The notes below the pieces were generated by a model. It was not told the origin of the DNA. It saw nothing but the letters and a program-made list of their open reading frames with translations, and did no database searches. Position numbers and translations under genes: made by a program. From Clostridiales bacterium UBA4706 (GTDB taxonomy: Bacteria; Bacillota; Clostridia; Oscillospirales; Oscillospiraceae): a stretch of 5,758 nucleotides of DNA. Shown here piece by piece: positions 5,547-5,758 of the stretch. The stretch is taken from assembly GCA_002404605.1 (NCBI GenBank), contig DHKA01000028.1, positions 1-5,758 of the forward strand, in the 5' to 3' direction. Position 1 is the stretch's first letter. Each line of letters begins with the position of its first letter.

Positions 5547-5758
5547 GTGAAGCTCAATTACAAGCGTACCTTTCTCATCGGCTTTGCCTTTTTCGGCATT
5601 CTCCTGCTCTGGCAGGTGTACGATTCCTGGTGCCCCACGTTTCTGACGGATATCTTTGCCCGCAGGTTTTACGGCATGTCGTCCGCCGACCTCAAGGCGA
5701 GCGACCCGGACCACATTCTGCATGTGCAGTGGATCGTCGGCATCATCATGGCGTGCGA
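5547..5758 (+). CDS. Major-facilitator-type transporter, N-terminal part (runs off the window)
   Basis: The first 70 codons of a membrane protein cut by the window end. The start is GTG at 5547: there is no in-frame ATG between it and the stop at 5502-5504, and GGAGAGGA (5532-5539) lies seven bases upstream. It opens with KLNYKRTFLIGFAFFG, then LLLWQVYDSWCPTFL, forming a first membrane helix (about residues 8-28) with aromatic and polar residues. A polar insert (about 33-56, MSSADLKASDPDH) follows, and a second helix begins with WIVGIIMAC. This opening is characteristic of the Firmicute MFS carriers related to sugar/proton symporters (SLC45- or GPH-like), but the substrate cannot be told from this piece. 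The gene diverges from the GDPD-esterase operon and shares its regulatory region, so a linked role such as uptake of a released product is possible but unproven. Confidence 0.78.
   Translation, partial: MKLNYKRTFLIGFAFFGILLLWQVYDSWCPTFLTDIFARRFYGMSSADLKASDPDHILHVQWIVGIIMAC

Noticed and set aside
5421..5723. A longer GDPD with about 100 more N-terminal residues
   Set aside because: The extra part would run antisense through the transporter gene and both promoters; the ATG at 5420 has a good ribosome site and gives a normal signal-anchor start.

Overview
The window looks like a piece of chromosome from an anaerobic, GC-rich Firmicute, probably a Clostridia gut-type lineage. This rests on strong Shine-Dalgarno sites, vegetative-type promoters, compact hairpin terminators and the style of the proteins; no ribosomal or marker gene is present, so the taxonomy is inference.

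Layout. Bases 1-60 hold a hairpin terminator for a gene outside the window. Then comes a promoter and leader and an intact plus-strand AraC-type regulator with a cupin sensing domain (269-1456). It ends at a bidirectional terminator shared with converging minus-strand sequence. Bases 1494-2600 carry the remains of a two-gene minus-strand redox operon. One part is the C-terminal part of an FAD-dependent oxidoreductase of the phytoene-desaturase-like type, broken by an in-frame TAG. The other, overlapping it by one base (TAATG), is the N-terminal FAD domain of a ferredoxin-NAD(P)+ reductase-like protein that stops where its nucleotide-binding domain should begin. From about 2600 to 3368 the plus strand holds the C-terminal part of a repeat/propeller-like protein, without a start and with two compensating frameshifts. 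The stretch 1494-3368 is therefore a scrapyard of gene fragments, or a badly assembled or error-bearing stretch, between intact genes.

Bases 3454-5420 are an intact minus-strand operon. A membrane-anchored glycerophosphodiester phosphodiesterase (GDPD) is followed, with a 4-base ATGA overlap, by a secreted alpha/beta-hydrolase of the esterase D type with a Cys/His-rich N-terminal module. Facing away from it, a major-facilitator-type transporter starts at 5547 and runs off the window. The 126-base gap between them holds two good promoters whose -35 boxes lie on top of each other, framed by a perfect 10-bp inverted repeat. This is the best candidate regulatory device in the window.

How it may work together (inference): surface or extracellular ester cleavage by the two hydrolases, with uptake or export by the divergent transporter, under joint control of the shared promoter region. 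I saw no RNA gene, CRISPR array, insertion sequence or phage gene, and no clear evidence of a wholly new system.
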